A stretch of DNA of 64,000 nucleotides from the NCBI GenBank assembly GCA_040510375.1, contig JBEVJC010000007.1, forward strand, positions 1 to 64,000, read 5' to 3'. The stretch comes from JBEVJC01 sp040510375 (GTDB lineage Bacteria; Bacteroidota; Bacteroidia; Chitinophagales; Chitinophagaceae). Position numbers and translations under genes: made by a program. The stretch's first letter is position 1. The number at the start of each line of letters is the position of its first letter. Below, one piece after another: positions 1-8,172 of this stretch. The notes under the pieces were generated by a model, which saw only the letters and a list, made by a program, of their open reading frames with translations, was not told the DNA's origin and searched no databases.

Positions 1-1060
1 TACCATGCCAGAGCGATGGACGCCAGTCGTCATCGCGGGTACTTTGTAAAATCGGCGCCGACCAAAGTGATACATCCTGGTCCTTGAATTGTTTTACATT
101 GAGCTCGCGCTGTGTCCGGGCCGCCACATCAAAGACCAGCACATAATCAATGGCCGATTCTTTTTCACCAGGCATCTGGTACTTATAGGTTTCCAGCGTT
201 GGCCGCGGATCGGCAATACTGTTTATTACCCAGAGCTCCTTTACATTGCGCTGGTCGGCCCGCACCATTGCAAAATGCCGCGCATCGGCCGACCAATAGA
301 TCTGCACCGGCTTGCGTTTATCTTTGTTCTTTATCTTATCTACATTGGTCTCGTTACCAAAGTCACTGCCATAACTAAAATACTCCACCCCATCACTGGT
401 GAGCTTCGTCTCCACTATCGTGCTATCGTCCTCATTCTTCATGGCCTTCTCATAGTTGGCCTGGTCCATCGTGTAAAGATTATAGTTCTTTGAGAAAACT
501 ATAATTTTCTTGTCGGGCGAAACAGACGCCCAGCGCGGGTTTCGCTTTGGTTTTTTATAATCGGTGAGTTCCGTCAGCTTGCCGGATAACAATTCGTATT
601 CAAAATAGAATTTTTTGATTTCCTTTTTCGGTGGACCAGCTTTCTTAACGGTAGAATCGGTGATCTCGATCTCCAATGAACTCTTTACCTGGAACTGAAT
701 GGTATTTTCATCTTTTATAAACTGGATACTGTCGATCAGCAGGTGCTGCGCATCAAACGGATCTTTTACTATCCGGGTCAGGTCAGCAGCCATCCGGTCA
801 TTATCAAACAGGAATTTCTTTTCTGCCTTTGCTGGATCAACGATGTACCAGTTTTTACCACTGGTGGTTTCGTAAGTGTACCAGAAGCGGTCAGATTGTT
901 TCAGCCAGTGGGGTGTGACCATCGTGCTGAAGAGCATTTTTTCAATTTTAGATCCGGAGAAACGGGATGCCAGCTGGTAATTAGCCTTTCCTGAAGACTG
1001 CTGGGCGGTTGTGATCAATGTGAGATTAAGTAAAGCCAATACAAGGACATACTTACGCAT
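1..1060 (-). CDS. S9-family (dipeptidyl peptidase IV-like) peptidase, N-terminal part, cut by window edge
   Basis: Seen: an open frame of 353 codons begins with ATG at 1060 and runs off the left edge without a stop. The first 20 residues form a signal peptide ending near TTAQ. The mature part has repeated Trp/Asp-rich segments (WASVSPDKK, YWSADARHFAMV, ELWVINSIAD) like the blades of the beta-propeller of S9 prolyl oligopeptidases. Known: such enzymes cleave dipeptides from peptides in the periplasm of Bacteroidota, using a C-terminal Ser-Asp-His hydrolase domain. That domain lies outside the window, so the catalytic residues cannot be confirmed. The gene stands alone, downstream of a hairpin at 1159-1192. 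Alternative: another secreted WD40-like protein; the family call is fairly firm. Confidence 0.78.
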   Translation of the reverse strand, partial: MRKYVLVLALLNLTLITTAQQSSGKANYQLASRFSGSKIEKMLFSTMVTPHWLKQSDRFWYTYETTSGKNWYIVDPAKAEKKFLFDNDRMAADLTRIVKDPFDAQHLLIDSIQFIKDENTIQFQVKSSLEIEITDSTVKKAGPPKKEIKKFYFEYELLSGKLTELTDYKKPKRNPRWASVSPDKKIIVFSKNYNLYTMDQANYEKAMKNEDDSTIVETKLTSDGVEYFSYGSDFGNETNVDKIKNKDKRKPVQIYWSADARHFAMVRADQRNVKELWVINSIADPRPTLETYKYQMPGEKESAIDYVLVFDVAARTQRELNVKQFKDQDVSLWSAPILQSTRDDDWRPSLWHG

Positions 1061-1158
1061 CGGTTAGTAGAATTTGGTGAAGAATAATAAGATTCAGGGA
1101 TAAAAGGTTGTAATGGGAGCCCCAATATAAGGAAAAATTCACCAGTGTTAACACGATG

Positions 1159-1192
1159 AAGCACCGGACCAACCGCTCCTGGTCCGGTGCTT
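1159..1192 (-). terminator. 12-bp hairpin behind the VOC gene
   Basis: AAGCACCGGACC (1159-1170) and GGTCCGGTGCTT (1181-1192) form a perfect 12-bp stem with a 10-base loop. It lies about 40 bases past the stop of the minus-strand VOC gene and about 100 bases before the peptidase start. There is no strong U tract on either strand, so it may stabilise RNA ends or act as a weak terminator. Confidence 0.5.
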
Positions 1193-1230
1193 ATTAATAA
1201 ACACAGCTTATTATTCTTTGTCCAACATCG

Positions 1231-1662
1231 TCAGGCCTGCTGGGCAGCAGGTTCTCCTTTTTGTGCGAACGCAGCCATATCCATCCAGAGATATTCCCAC
1301 TGGTGGCCATCGGGATCGGCAAAACTGCGACTATACATATATCCACTATCATCTGCATCCCTGTAAATGGTTGCACCAGCTGCAACGGCTTTACCTACAA
1401 TCGCATCAACTTCTTCCCTGCTCTCGCAATCAAGCGCAATGATTACTTCAGTGGTTTTAGTAGCGTCGCTGATCGGTTTTTTGGTAAAATCGGAGAACAT
1501 GGATTCTGTAAGCAACATCACAAAATGATTTTCACCAAGTATCAGACAGCCTGCCTTCTCATTGGTGAACTTCGGATTAAACTCATATCCCATTGATTCA
1601 AAAAACCGACGGGATTTTTTAAGATCCTTCACTGGAAGGTTCACATAAATTTGTTTTGACAT
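1231..1662 (-). CDS. VOC-family (glyoxalase/bleomycin-resistance fold) protein
   Basis: A 143-residue protein from ATG 1662. It starts with the typical first beta strand (IYVNLPVKDL), followed by a helix with FFESMGYEF. It ends with the family's characteristic SFADPDGHQWEYLWMDM, where the final Glu is the usual metal ligand. One VOC module of this size normally works as a dimer. The substrate cannot be read from the sequence; close relatives are annotated only as glyoxalase-like or extradiol-dioxygenase-like. The frame is open upstream to 1812 but that part is unlike the family, so 1662 was chosen. A weak -7-like box, TAATTTTA, lies on the minus strand at about 1682-1689. Confidence 0.85.
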   Translation of the reverse strand: MSKQIYVNLPVKDLKKSRRFFESMGYEFNPKFTNEKAGCLILGENHFVMLLTESMFSDFTKKPISDATKTTEVIIALDCESREEVDAIVGKAVAAGATIYRDADDSGYMYSRSFADPDGHQWEYLWMDMAAFAQKGEPAAQQA

Positions 1663-1869
1663 AATCGTTGTATTTAAATGTAAAATTAATCCGGCGGCAT
1701 TTTTTAACGAAGGGTAAAGCAGCCAATCTGGGGGTTGAACAGGCCAAGATTTGCAGATCATTCCAGGGTAGTTGTTGTTATTGCAATCAATGCCGCCAAA
1801 CGGGGGGAACATTGTAACTTGCGGCGGAAGTAAAGGGTTAAATACCTTGAGCTTCGTTAATATATTTTA

Positions 1870-2664
1870 ATGAAAGAGATCCTGCACCCACGCACGGTAA
1901 ACGTGACCCGGTATGTGACCCCACTGCGGGAAGGCGGCTCTCTGCCTGCCATCGCCGAGGCTGATGATGGATTCCTGTATGTATTGAAGTTCCAGGGAGC
2001 GGGCCAGGGAGTGAAAGCACTGATTGCCGACCTGATCGGCGGAGAACTGGCCAGGGCCGCAGGTTTGAAGATGCCCGAGATTGTATTCGCCACACTCGAC
2101 AGTGCTTTTGGCCGCACAGAACCGGATGAAGAAATCCAGGAGTTATTACGGAAAAGCGAAGGCCTCAACCTGGGACTGCATTACCTTACCGGTGCCATTA
2201 CATTTGATCCCACCGTTAGCATACCTGATCCTTTACTGGCTTCAAAAATTGTATGGCTTGATGCCTATCTGACCAATGTAGACCGCACAGCCCGTAATAC
2301 CAATATGCTCACCTGGCGCAAAGAACTCTGGCTGATTGACCATGGCGCTTCCCTGTATTTCCATCATTCCTGGACCAACTGGAAAGAACAGGCCCTCAAA
2401 CCATTTGTGATGATCAGGGACCATGTGCTACTACCCTGGGCCACTGAAATGGATGAAGCCGACGAATGGTTCCATTCTATTTTTAACCGGGAGCTGATCA
2501 CCGCAATTGTGAACCTGGTGCCCGATGAATGGCTGACTGGTCAGGACCAGCAGGAACCGGCAACAGTACTCCGTCAGGTGTATATCGATTTCCTGGAAAC
2601 CAGATTGAATTCATCCGCTATTTTTGTAAACGAAGCCAAGAATGCCAGAACAGCAATTATTTGA
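1870..2664 (+). CDS. HipA-like kinase-fold protein
   Basis: A 264-residue protein. Residues about 30-60 hold a nucleotide-binding strand pair with a conserved Lys (FLYVLKFQGAGQG). Residues about 135-165 hold the catalytic loop (LTNVDRTARNTNML, compare N-x-D-R-x-x-x-N-x-N) and LIDHGASL, the counterpart of the metal-binding DFG of HipA-type kinases. Known: HipA proteins are Ser/Thr kinases of the PI3/4-kinase-like fold, classically toxins. This short form lacks the HipA N-terminal subdomain and has no HipB-like DNA-binding partner. Instead its last 23 bases overlap the DUF3037 gene, so the two are translated as a pair. Target and role are unknown; a toxin role is not shown. Confidence 0.75.
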   Translation: MKEILHPRTVNVTRYVTPLREGGSLPAIAEADDGFLYVLKFQGAGQGVKALIADLIGGELARAAGLKMPEIVFATLDSAFGRTEPDEEIQELLRKSEGLNLGLHYLTGAITFDPTVSIPDPLLASKIVWLDAYLTNVDRTARNTNMLTWRKELWLIDHGASLYFHHSWTNWKEQALKPFVMIRDHVLLPWATEMDEADEWFHSIFNRELITAIVNLVPDEWLTGQDQQEPATVLRQVYIDFLETRLNSSAIFVNEAKNARTAII

Positions 2665-3025
2665 ATATGCAGTAATCCGTTTCGTTCCGCGCGTGGAACG
2701 GGAGGAGTTTATCAATATCGGAGTGATCCTTTATTGCAAATCCCTGCGTTTCCTGGAGACCCGCTTCACCATTGACCGCAACCGCGTCGATTGTTTTTGC
2801 GCAGGCGCCGATTGCGATGAACTGGAAAAACATCTTCGTTCATTTGAAAGTATCAGCAAGGGTACTGCCGACGCGGGACCCATCGGTAAACTTGAACCGG
2901 CACTTCGTTTCCGCTGGCTCACCGCCGCGAGGAGTACAATAGTGCAGTCGTCCAAAGTACACCCGGGACTGACTACTGATCCCCTTGCCACACTTGATAA
3001 ATTACTTATCCAGTTGGTTGGCTGA
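2642..3025 (+). CDS. DUF3037 family protein
   Basis: A 127-residue protein from ATG 2642. It opens with FEYAVIRFVPRVEREEFINIGVI, typical of DUF3037, and ends with a helical part containing WLTAARSTIVQSSKVHPGL. It has no signal peptide or membrane segment, so it is cytoplasmic. It overlaps the HipA-like kinase gene by 23 bases in another frame, a strong sign of translational coupling; DUF3037 and HipA-like proteins are recurrent neighbours as far as I recall. Its function is unknown; it may be the kinase's regulator or substrate (inference). Its TGA stop directly abuts the stop of the opposing helicase gene. Confidence 0.8.
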   Translation: MPEQQLFEYAVIRFVPRVEREEFINIGVILYCKSLRFLETRFTIDRNRVDCFCAGADCDELEKHLRSFESISKGTADAGPIGKLEPALRFRWLTAARSTIVQSSKVHPGLTTDPLATLDKLLIQLVG

Positions 3026-4930
3026 TCAGCCCATCCATTCCCATGCACTTTTATATCCCCCGATATTTTCAGCATAGGAAATAAAGGAAGAATAAAAATC
3101 AAGTGAAGAAAGTGTTCCACTATCACCTATGACCACCAGTTTTTTTCGGGCACGGGTCATGGCTACATTCATCCGCCTGGTATCGCTAAGGAATCCGATT
3201 TTACTTTCGGTATTACTTCTTGTCATACTTATATACACCACATCGCGTTCCTGTCCCTGGAAACTATCAATGGTATTGATGGAAAGATGTTCCCTGAATT
3301 TTTGCAATACAGGGTAATGTTCGGCAAGACTGCGCAACAGCACCACCTGTTCCTTATAGGGTGAGATAATGGCGATTGACAACTTCACATTTCCCGGATG
3401 GATCTCTTCCATTTTCTCCAGCAATACAGTCAGGTGTTTACAAAGAAACGCTGCCTCTTCCGGATTACTGGTACTGGAGCCCTCCGATTTTTCATCGAAC
3501 CCGCAACCCGATGTATCGATAAATAATAAAGGATCATCCCCTTCAAATAAAACGCGGTCGGCCACAGATGGATGGGCCTTAAGCCGATCCTTATAAAATT
3601 GAAGCGAAGAAAAACCCATGATGGATTTATTCATCCGGTATTGTTCTTCCAGTAAGGTTACCGAACCCGGATACAGCGTCACCAGTTTTTCCAGGATGGT
3701 ACGGGAAAGTCCGTCCCTTGCGGCTTCCATAGATTTAACCGTAGGCGGAAGTTGCAGGTGGTCGCCGGCCAGCACCAGTTTTTTTGCTTTCAGTATGGGA
3801 ATCCAGCACGCGGGCTCCAGTGCCTGTCCGGCTTCATCAATTACAACCGTATGATACTCCAGGTTACGTACGGTGTAATGATTGGAGCCTACCAGTGTGG
3901 CGGCCACTACCTGTGCTTTTGAGGTCAGGTCATCCAGAATATATTGTTCGGTTGCACCCACCTGTTTCATGATATCGCGGGCCTCGTCCAGCAATGCCCG
4001 GCGCTGGTCGCGTTCGGCCTTTCCAAAATTCCGTTTGTATTTATGTGCCATGTTACGGAATTCATTGGCGCGTTTTTTCAGTTTACCTATTTCTTTCATC
4101 CCGGCATGTGCATTCATCCTGCTGTCGAGTGTAAGTGAAGCCAGGCGCTCCGATACCCGGACCGGATTACCCACCCGCAAAACATTCAAGCCCTGTTCCG
4201 CCAGTTTTTCACTGAGCAGGTCCACCGCAGTATTACTGGGAGCCACCACCAGTATCCGCCGGTGGTCCTGTTTGAGCATGGCTTTTATCGCTTCTACCAG
4301 CGTGGTTGTTTTACCGGTACCGGGTGGTCCGTGAACGATTGCCAGCTCGCTGGATTCCAGGATCTGGTGTACTGCCGCTTCCTGCGATGCGTTCAGTTCG
4401 TTAAACGGATAACGATGTAAAACCTGGTCGGGCGATGGAGCCAACTCACCCGTGAGTACGCGGATAAGAGCGGAGCCTTCCTTTTTTTCCAGTCGGGCCA
4501 CAGCCTGTTTAAGGGCCGACTCCATTTCATCATAACTATTATCATCAAACAGGAGATCGATGCCGAGTTTGCCTTCGCGCGACCAATGGGGTAATTCATC
4601 CGTGCGGAGGGTAAGTTTCAGGCGGTTGCCCGACTGCCAGCTGATCACACCTTCCAGCCGGTCGGTCTGGGGATCGTGATTGGAAAAGATGGCGGCCGGT
4701 ACTCCAAACCGAAGCTGGTGCGGGATATCCTGATGGGTGGTGCGCTCCACTTCTACGGTCAGGTAGTCGCCCCTTCCCAGTTCGGTATCCCTGATAGCGA
4801 TGGGATACCAGGCCAGTCCGCCCGAACGCCGTTCATTGACGGAGGAGGTTTCGATCTGCCGTTTATAGAGTTCCTCATCTTCTTTTCTTTCGGCTTTGAG
4901 GAGATTGGCCAGCTTTTGGAAATATTCCAT
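3026..4930 (-). CDS. SF1B helicase, DNA2/NAM7/IGHMBP2-like
   Basis: A 634-residue DNA/RNA helicase from ATG 4930. In order: an N-terminal beta-barrel region (about 30-150), Walker A GPPGTGKTT (201-209), motif II DEAGQ within VVIDEAGQALEPA, motif III GDHLQLPPT, motif V with NTIDSFQGQERDVVYISMTR, and motif VI MNVAMTRARKKLVVIGD. This is the pattern of SMUBP-2/Upf1-like ATP-driven 5'-3' helicases. The bacterial role is unproven, probably nucleic-acid repair or remodelling. The frame is open to 4984, but a perfect TACTTTTG box four bases before ATG 4930 fixes the start. The gene is convergent with DUF3037 (stop codons abut) and divergent from the zinc peptidase. Confidence 0.9.
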   Translation of the reverse strand: MEYFQKLANLLKAERKEDEELYKRQIETSSVNERRSGGLAWYPIAIRDTELGRGDYLTVEVERTTHQDIPHQLRFGVPAAIFSNHDPQTDRLEGVISWQSGNRLKLTLRTDELPHWSREGKLGIDLLFDDNSYDEMESALKQAVARLEKKEGSALIRVLTGELAPSPDQVLHRYPFNELNASQEAAVHQILESSELAIVHGPPGTGKTTTLVEAIKAMLKQDHRRILVVAPSNTAVDLLSEKLAEQGLNVLRVGNPVRVSERLASLTLDSRMNAHAGMKEIGKLKKRANEFRNMAHKYKRNFGKAERDQRRALLDEARDIMKQVGATEQYILDDLTSKAQVVAATLVGSNHYTVRNLEYHTVVIDEAGQALEPACWIPILKAKKLVLAGDHLQLPPTVKSMEAARDGLSRTILEKLVTLYPGSVTLLEEQYRMNKSIMGFSSLQFYKDRLKAHPSVADRVLFEGDDPLLFIDTSGCGFDEKSEGSSTSNPEEAAFLCKHLTVLLEKMEEIHPGNVKLSIAIISPYKEQVVLLRSLAEHYPVLQKFREHLSINTIDSFQGQERDVVYISMTRSNTESKIGFLSDTRRMNVAMTRARKKLVVIGDSGTLSSLDFYSSFISYAENIGGYKSAWEWMG

Positions 4931-4934
4931 GCTG

Positions 4935-4942
4935 CAAAAGTA
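4935..4942 (-). promoter_or_regulatory. -7 box TACTTTTG, leaderless arrangement
   Basis: On the minus strand the sequence reads TACTTTTG-CAGC-ATG. The box fits the Bacteroidota TAnnTTTG -7 consensus. With only four bases to the start codon, transcription should begin at or next to the ATG of the helicase gene. No clear -33 TTG is visible. Confidence 0.65.
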
Positions 4943-5003
4943 GGAGGATAAAATTGCGTAATATCGTAGTAGCGATCGATTCATTCACCTTAAATAATTT
5001 ACT

Positions 5004-5861
5004 ATGCAATGGAGAGGCAGGAGGGCAAGTACCAATGTCGATGACCGTCGCGGTGTATCCGGTGGTGGCATCGCTGCAGGCGGCGGTGTTATCGGCGTGA
5101 TCATTTATCTTTTATACACTTTCCTGGGTGGTGGTGGTGGGGATGTGTCACAGATTCCCCAGATGTTACCAGGTGGCGGTTCACAGACCGAAATGACTGC
5201 TGAAGAAAAAGCAGCCGATGATGAACAGGCAGAATTTGTAAAGGTGGTACTCGCCGATACAGAAGATGTTTGGAGTAAAATATTCGCTGAACAGGGTGAG
5301 ACCTACCAGAAACCCACACTGGTGCTGTTCAGAGATGGGGTGCAGTCAGCTTGCGGAAGCGCCAGTGCCGCTATGGGACCGTTTTATTGTCCCGGCGACC
5401 AGCAGGTGTATATCGACCTTTCCTTTTACCAGGACCTGAAAAACAAACTCAACGCTCCCGGCGATTTCGCAATGGCCTATGTAGTGGCCCACGAAATCGG
5501 TCACCATATCCAGAAACTGAATGGCACCTCCGATAAAATGGCCCGCCTCCGCCAAACGATGGACGAAAAGGAATACAATAAATATTCCGTCAAACTGGAA
5601 CTGCAGGCCGACTTCCTGGCAGGTGTGTGGGCAAATCATGCACAACAGATGAATAATATCCTTGAACCCGGAGATATTGATGAAGCTTTACTGGCGGCGA
5701 ACCAGATTGGCGACGACCGGCTTCAACAGGAATCACAGGGAAGGATTGTGCCCGACGCCTTTACCCACGGCACTTCTGCTCAACGGGTGTATTGGTTTAA
5801 AAAAGGATTTACTACCGGTGATATCCGCCAGGGCGACACATTTAATTCCCCGGAACTTTAA
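5004..5861 (+). CDS. Neutral zinc metallopeptidase, KPN_02809/YpfJ family
   Basis: A 285-residue protein. The N-terminus is charged (WRGRRAS, DDRR) and is followed by a Gly-rich membrane segment (about residues 20-45), giving an N-in signal anchor with the enzyme part outside the cytoplasm. The zinc motif HEIGHH (H163, E164, H167) is followed by ELQADFLAGVWA, which supplies the third ligand region, as in pfam Zn_peptidase. The length agrees with the family. The physiological substrate of this family is not known. It is likely co-transcribed with the 63-residue membrane protein 57 bases downstream. Divergent from the helicase over a gap of 73 bases. Confidence 0.88.
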   Translation: MQWRGRRASTNVDDRRGVSGGGIAAGGGVIGVIIYLLYTFLGGGGGDVSQIPQMLPGGGSQTEMTAEEKAADDEQAEFVKVVLADTEDVWSKIFAEQGETYQKPTLVLFRDGVQSACGSASAAMGPFYCPGDQQVYIDLSFYQDLKNKLNAPGDFAMAYVVAHEIGHHIQKLNGTSDKMARLRQTMDEKEYNKYSVKLELQADFLAGVWANHAQQMNNILEPGDIDEALLAANQIGDDRLQQESQGRIVPDAFTHGTSAQRVYWFKKGFTTGDIRQGDTFNSPEL

Positions 5862-5918
5862 ACCGGCATGATATTTTAATTGATTAAATAAAGTGTTTAA
5901 CCATTTAAACTTATAACC

Positions 5919-6110
5919 ATGTTAAGAGGAAAATTAGGCATCATTGCCGCAGCAGTCGCAGCATACGGAATCTACAAATATTCCAAAATGTCAGCTGAAG
6001 AAAAAAATGCATTAAAGGAACGCGGGAAAGAATTCCTGAACAAAAACCTGAGCGGTGTCGGTGATCTTTTTGGTAAAAAAACCACCGCTGCAAATGGAAA
6101 TGTAAGCTGA
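5919..6110 (+). CDS. Small single-pass membrane protein, unknown function
   Basis: A 63-residue protein: an N-terminal Ala-rich hydrophobic segment (about 6-20, GIIAAAVAAYGIYKYSK) followed by a charged amphipathic helix (SAEEKNALKERGKEFLNKN) and a polar tail. This layout recalls small YtxH-like envelope or stress proteins, but no family can be named. Codon use and spacing behind the metallopeptidase support a real gene. A similar architecture, without clear sequence similarity, is found at 9568-9759. Confidence 0.6.
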   Translation: MLRGKLGIIAAAVAAYGIYKYSKMSAEEKNALKERGKEFLNKNLSGVGDLFGKKTTAANGNVS

Positions 6111-6227
6111 TTACATTAATCCCGATTCCCGGTATCGTTCCCTATACGAAATTATTTCCATATGACAGCGTGGAAAAAACGGTTTTTTCCCGGTGAAATC
6201 ACCGGGTGGTTCGGTCAGGCCTTTTCT

Positions 6228-6235
6228 TAACTTTG
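6228..6235 (+). promoter_or_regulatory. -7 box TAACTTTG
   Basis: Perfect match to TAnnTTTG. A transcript starting about 6 bases downstream would reach the intrinsic terminator after roughly 65 bases, so this may drive a small RNA. No clear -33 TTG was found. Confidence 0.4.
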
Positions 6236-6241
6236 AGTGAA

Positions 6242-6307
6242 CCTTGATCATTCCGCCTTATTCTAAAATGGAAATTGAACCAACCCTGCCACGGCGGGGT
6301 TTTTTTA
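6242..6307 (+). ncRNA. Putative ~65-nt small RNA (promoter box to terminator)
   Basis: Deduced only from the TAnnTTTG box at 6228-6235 and the terminator ending at 6307, with no good reading frame between them. It may instead be just the end of the metallopeptidase operon transcript with a fortuitous box. The exact start is a guess from the usual box-to-start spacing. Confidence 0.25.
6284..6307 (+). terminator. Intrinsic terminator
   Basis: CCCTGC pairs with GCGGGG around a four-base CACG loop and is followed by eight T residues (6300-6306 plus TTTATTT context). It closes the metallopeptidase/small membrane protein unit, or the putative small RNA. Confidence 0.75.
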
Positions 6308-6454
6308 TTTATAGCGATGGACCAGGACTTTATTGACCAGTCATCCATCCAACACTCCCGTTTTGCAAACGATAAAATGTTATGAAGGCGGTCAAACCTG
6401 ATTGCCGGGTTACACAGGATAAACCATGAAGCTTCAGAAATAAATTCAGTCAGG

Positions 6455-6916
6455 ATGAAAAAAAGCGCGGGTATACTGGTTTACCGGAAGACTGGCGATG
6501 AGCCCGAGTACTTCCTGGTTCATCCGGGTGGTCCATTCTGGAAAAGCAGGGATGCCGGAGTCTGGTCGATCCCCAAAGGAGAATTCACAGACGGGGAGGA
6601 TGCCGAACAGGCTGCCCGGCGGGAGTTTCAGGAAGAAACAAGCATCTCTGTCACGGGTAAATTGCATCAACTGAAAAGTGTAAAACAAAAATCGGGTAAA
6701 TGGGTTTTTGCATTTTATGCAAAAAAGGATTTTGATGCCGGCAGTATTAAAAGTAACGAGTTTGAATTGGAATGGCCACCGAAATCGGGGCGTAAAATAT
6801 TAATTCCTGAAGTGGACAGGGCAGGATGGTTTACCATTGTTGATGCACGCGAAAAAATTCTACCCGGGCAGTTGCCGTTGCTGGATGAATTGGATAGTTT
6901 GGTAAATGTCCGGTGA
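6455..6916 (+). CDS. Nudix hydrolase
   Basis: A 153-residue cytoplasmic protein. The Nudix box spans residues 42-64: G42, E48, then REFQEE at 56-61. This fits GX5EX7REUXEEXGU except that Thr62 stands near the usual Gly position. The N-terminal KSAGILVYRKTGDEPEYFLVHPGGPFW resembles the NTP/diadenosine-polyphosphate-type bacterial Nudix proteins in which a WSIPKGE strand precedes the box. It should hydrolyse a nucleoside diphosphate linked to another moiety with Mg2+; the substrate cannot be told. It stands alone, with stops convergent to the YihY gene 30 bases away. Confidence 0.88.
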   Translation: MKKSAGILVYRKTGDEPEYFLVHPGGPFWKSRDAGVWSIPKGEFTDGEDAEQAARREFQEETSISVTGKLHQLKSVKQKSGKWVFAFYAKKDFDAGSIKSNEFELEWPPKSGRKILIPEVDRAGWFTIVDAREKILPGQLPLLDELDSLVNVR

Positions 6917-6946
6917 CAGAATCCGGATCGCGGAGTTAATACCCTG

Positions 6947-7936
6947 TCAGGATGCAGGTGGTACCTCGCTTTTTTTATCAGCCAGTTTGTCGATCTTTAC
7001 TTTTTCTTTTTGCTGGACGGTCTTTTTACCCATCTCCTCTTCCACCTGCCTGGTGGTGACGGCGTAATCGTTCGGGTGAATGGCAGATCCATATTTCACC
7101 GCATAAGCCTTGGTGAACTCAGCACCAAAGTAGAGGATCAGGGAAGAATAATAAGTCCACAGGAGCAGCACCACCAGTGATCCCGCTGCACCATAGGTAG
7201 AACCCACTTCCATTTTATTTATATAAAAAGAAATAAGAAACTTACCGATCATAAACAGTAACCCGGTTACCAATGCACCAGAAATAACATCGCGCCACTT
7301 GATCTTTGCATCGGGCAGTACTTTAAATACAACTGCAAAGATCAGTGAGATTACACTCAGGGTTACCAGTTGGTTGATCACATAAAATATCGTCACTGCC
7401 ACATCCGGATATGCAGCCTGGAGCCGCTGGCTGAACAAATCGATAATGGATGTAAGTGCAAGAGATACCAGCAATATAAATCCGAGACTGATAATTACGG
7501 AGAATGATAAAAACCTGTTCTGTAAAAATTTGAGCCAGCCCTTTTTTGGTTTTGCCTTGATACCCCAAATTGAATTGATAGAGTCCTGGATCTCTGCAAA
7601 CACCGTGGTGGCACCAATGAGCAGGGTGACCACTCCAATGATGGCTGCAGAGTTGGTCTTACCCTTGAGTGATGCATTTTTTATAATTTCCTGTATCTGT
7701 ATGGCTGTCTCGGTACCAAGCAAACCTTGTAACTGATAAAATACTTTTCCCTGCGCCGCTTCCTGGCCGAGAAAAATACTGCCGAGGAATATGATCACTA
7801 TCATGAGAGGTCCCATGGAAAAAACTGTGTAGTACGCAAGTGAACCGCTAAGTTTGGTAAGCTTATCTTCCCCGAATCCTTTTGCTGAATTTTTCAGTAC
7901 CTCCCAGATACCCCTGCCGCTAATCTTTTCTCTCAT
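6947..7936 (-). CDS. YihY/BrkB (UPF0761) inner-membrane protein
   Basis: A 329-residue protein with about six hydrophobic segments and the family hallmarks LSGSLAYYTVFSMGPLMIV near the N-terminus and GSTYGAAGSLVVLLLWTYYSSLILYFGAEFTKAY near the end of the membrane part. A charged, Lys-rich tail (about 295-329) follows. Known: the family was once called ribonuclease BN, but it is a membrane protein, perhaps a transporter; no activity is established. Its ATG overlaps the stop of the upstream 79-residue gene by four bases, so they form one translationally coupled unit. Confidence 0.9.
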   Translation of the reverse strand: MREKISGRGIWEVLKNSAKGFGEDKLTKLSGSLAYYTVFSMGPLMIVIIFLGSIFLGQEAAQGKVFYQLQGLLGTETAIQIQEIIKNASLKGKTNSAAIIGVVTLLIGATTVFAEIQDSINSIWGIKAKPKKGWLKFLQNRFLSFSVIISLGFILLVSLALTSIIDLFSQRLQAAYPDVAVTIFYVINQLVTLSVISLIFAVVFKVLPDAKIKWRDVISGALVTGLLFMIGKFLISFYINKMEVGSTYGAAGSLVVLLLWTYYSSLILYFGAEFTKAYAVKYGSAIHPNDYAVTTRQVEEEMGKKTVQQKEKVKIDKLADKKSEVPPAS

Positions 7937-8172
7937 AATTCATAATGCTTTTCAATTGCCTTACCAGCAGCCTCGATCAGTGGAACAGGCCGCTCTTCAT
8001 TAATACTCCATTTGCAGTCATTGAACGACAGGTACCCGAATGACACTCCATTCAGCACCACATGGAAAGAACTTGGTTTACCATTTTTGTCCGTTTTTTC
8101 AGAAGGGTTCACCCACCCCTGATAATCTACTCCCCCGGACGTAAACCGTATGTCAAATATTTTGTCTTCCAT
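7933..8172 (-). CDS. Small cytoplasmic protein of unknown function, coupled to YihY
   Basis: A 79-residue protein without signal or membrane segment, predicted mainly beta (KIFDIRFTSGGVDYQGWVNPS, FHVVLNGVSFGYLSF) with a C-terminal helix (LIEAAGKAIEKHY). The final TGA overlaps the ATG of the YihY gene in the pattern ATGA. No family recognised; the coupling is the best evidence that it is expressed. Confidence 0.65.
   Translation of the reverse strand: MEDKIFDIRFTSGGVDYQGWVNPSEKTDKNGKPSSFHVVLNGVSFGYLSFNDCKWSINEERPVPLIEAAGKAIEKHYEL

Larger units (their letters stand above)
6111..6454. other. 344-base intergenic region with promoter box and terminator
   Basis: No credible protein gene. It holds a perfect 7-bp hairpin at 6189-6206 (CCCGGTG/CACCGGG), a TAACTTTG -7 box at 6228-6235 and an intrinsic terminator at 6284-6307. 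The last 147 bases before the Nudix gene show nothing that I recognise apart from short frames of under 25 codons. Confidence 0.6.

Noticed and set aside
1870..3025. Calling the HipA-like/DUF3037 pair a toxin-antitoxin system
   Set aside because: No DNA-binding antitoxin and no evidence of toxicity; reported as a coupled pair of unknown role only.
3882..4334. A 150-codon plus-strand frame inside the helicase gene
   Set aside because: Antisense of helicase motifs including Walker A (ends in PVPGGP); no support of its own.
6189..6206. CCCGGTG-AAAT-CACCGGG hairpin as a terminator
   Set aside because: A perfect stem but no U tract on either strand; kept only as a remark on the intergenic region.
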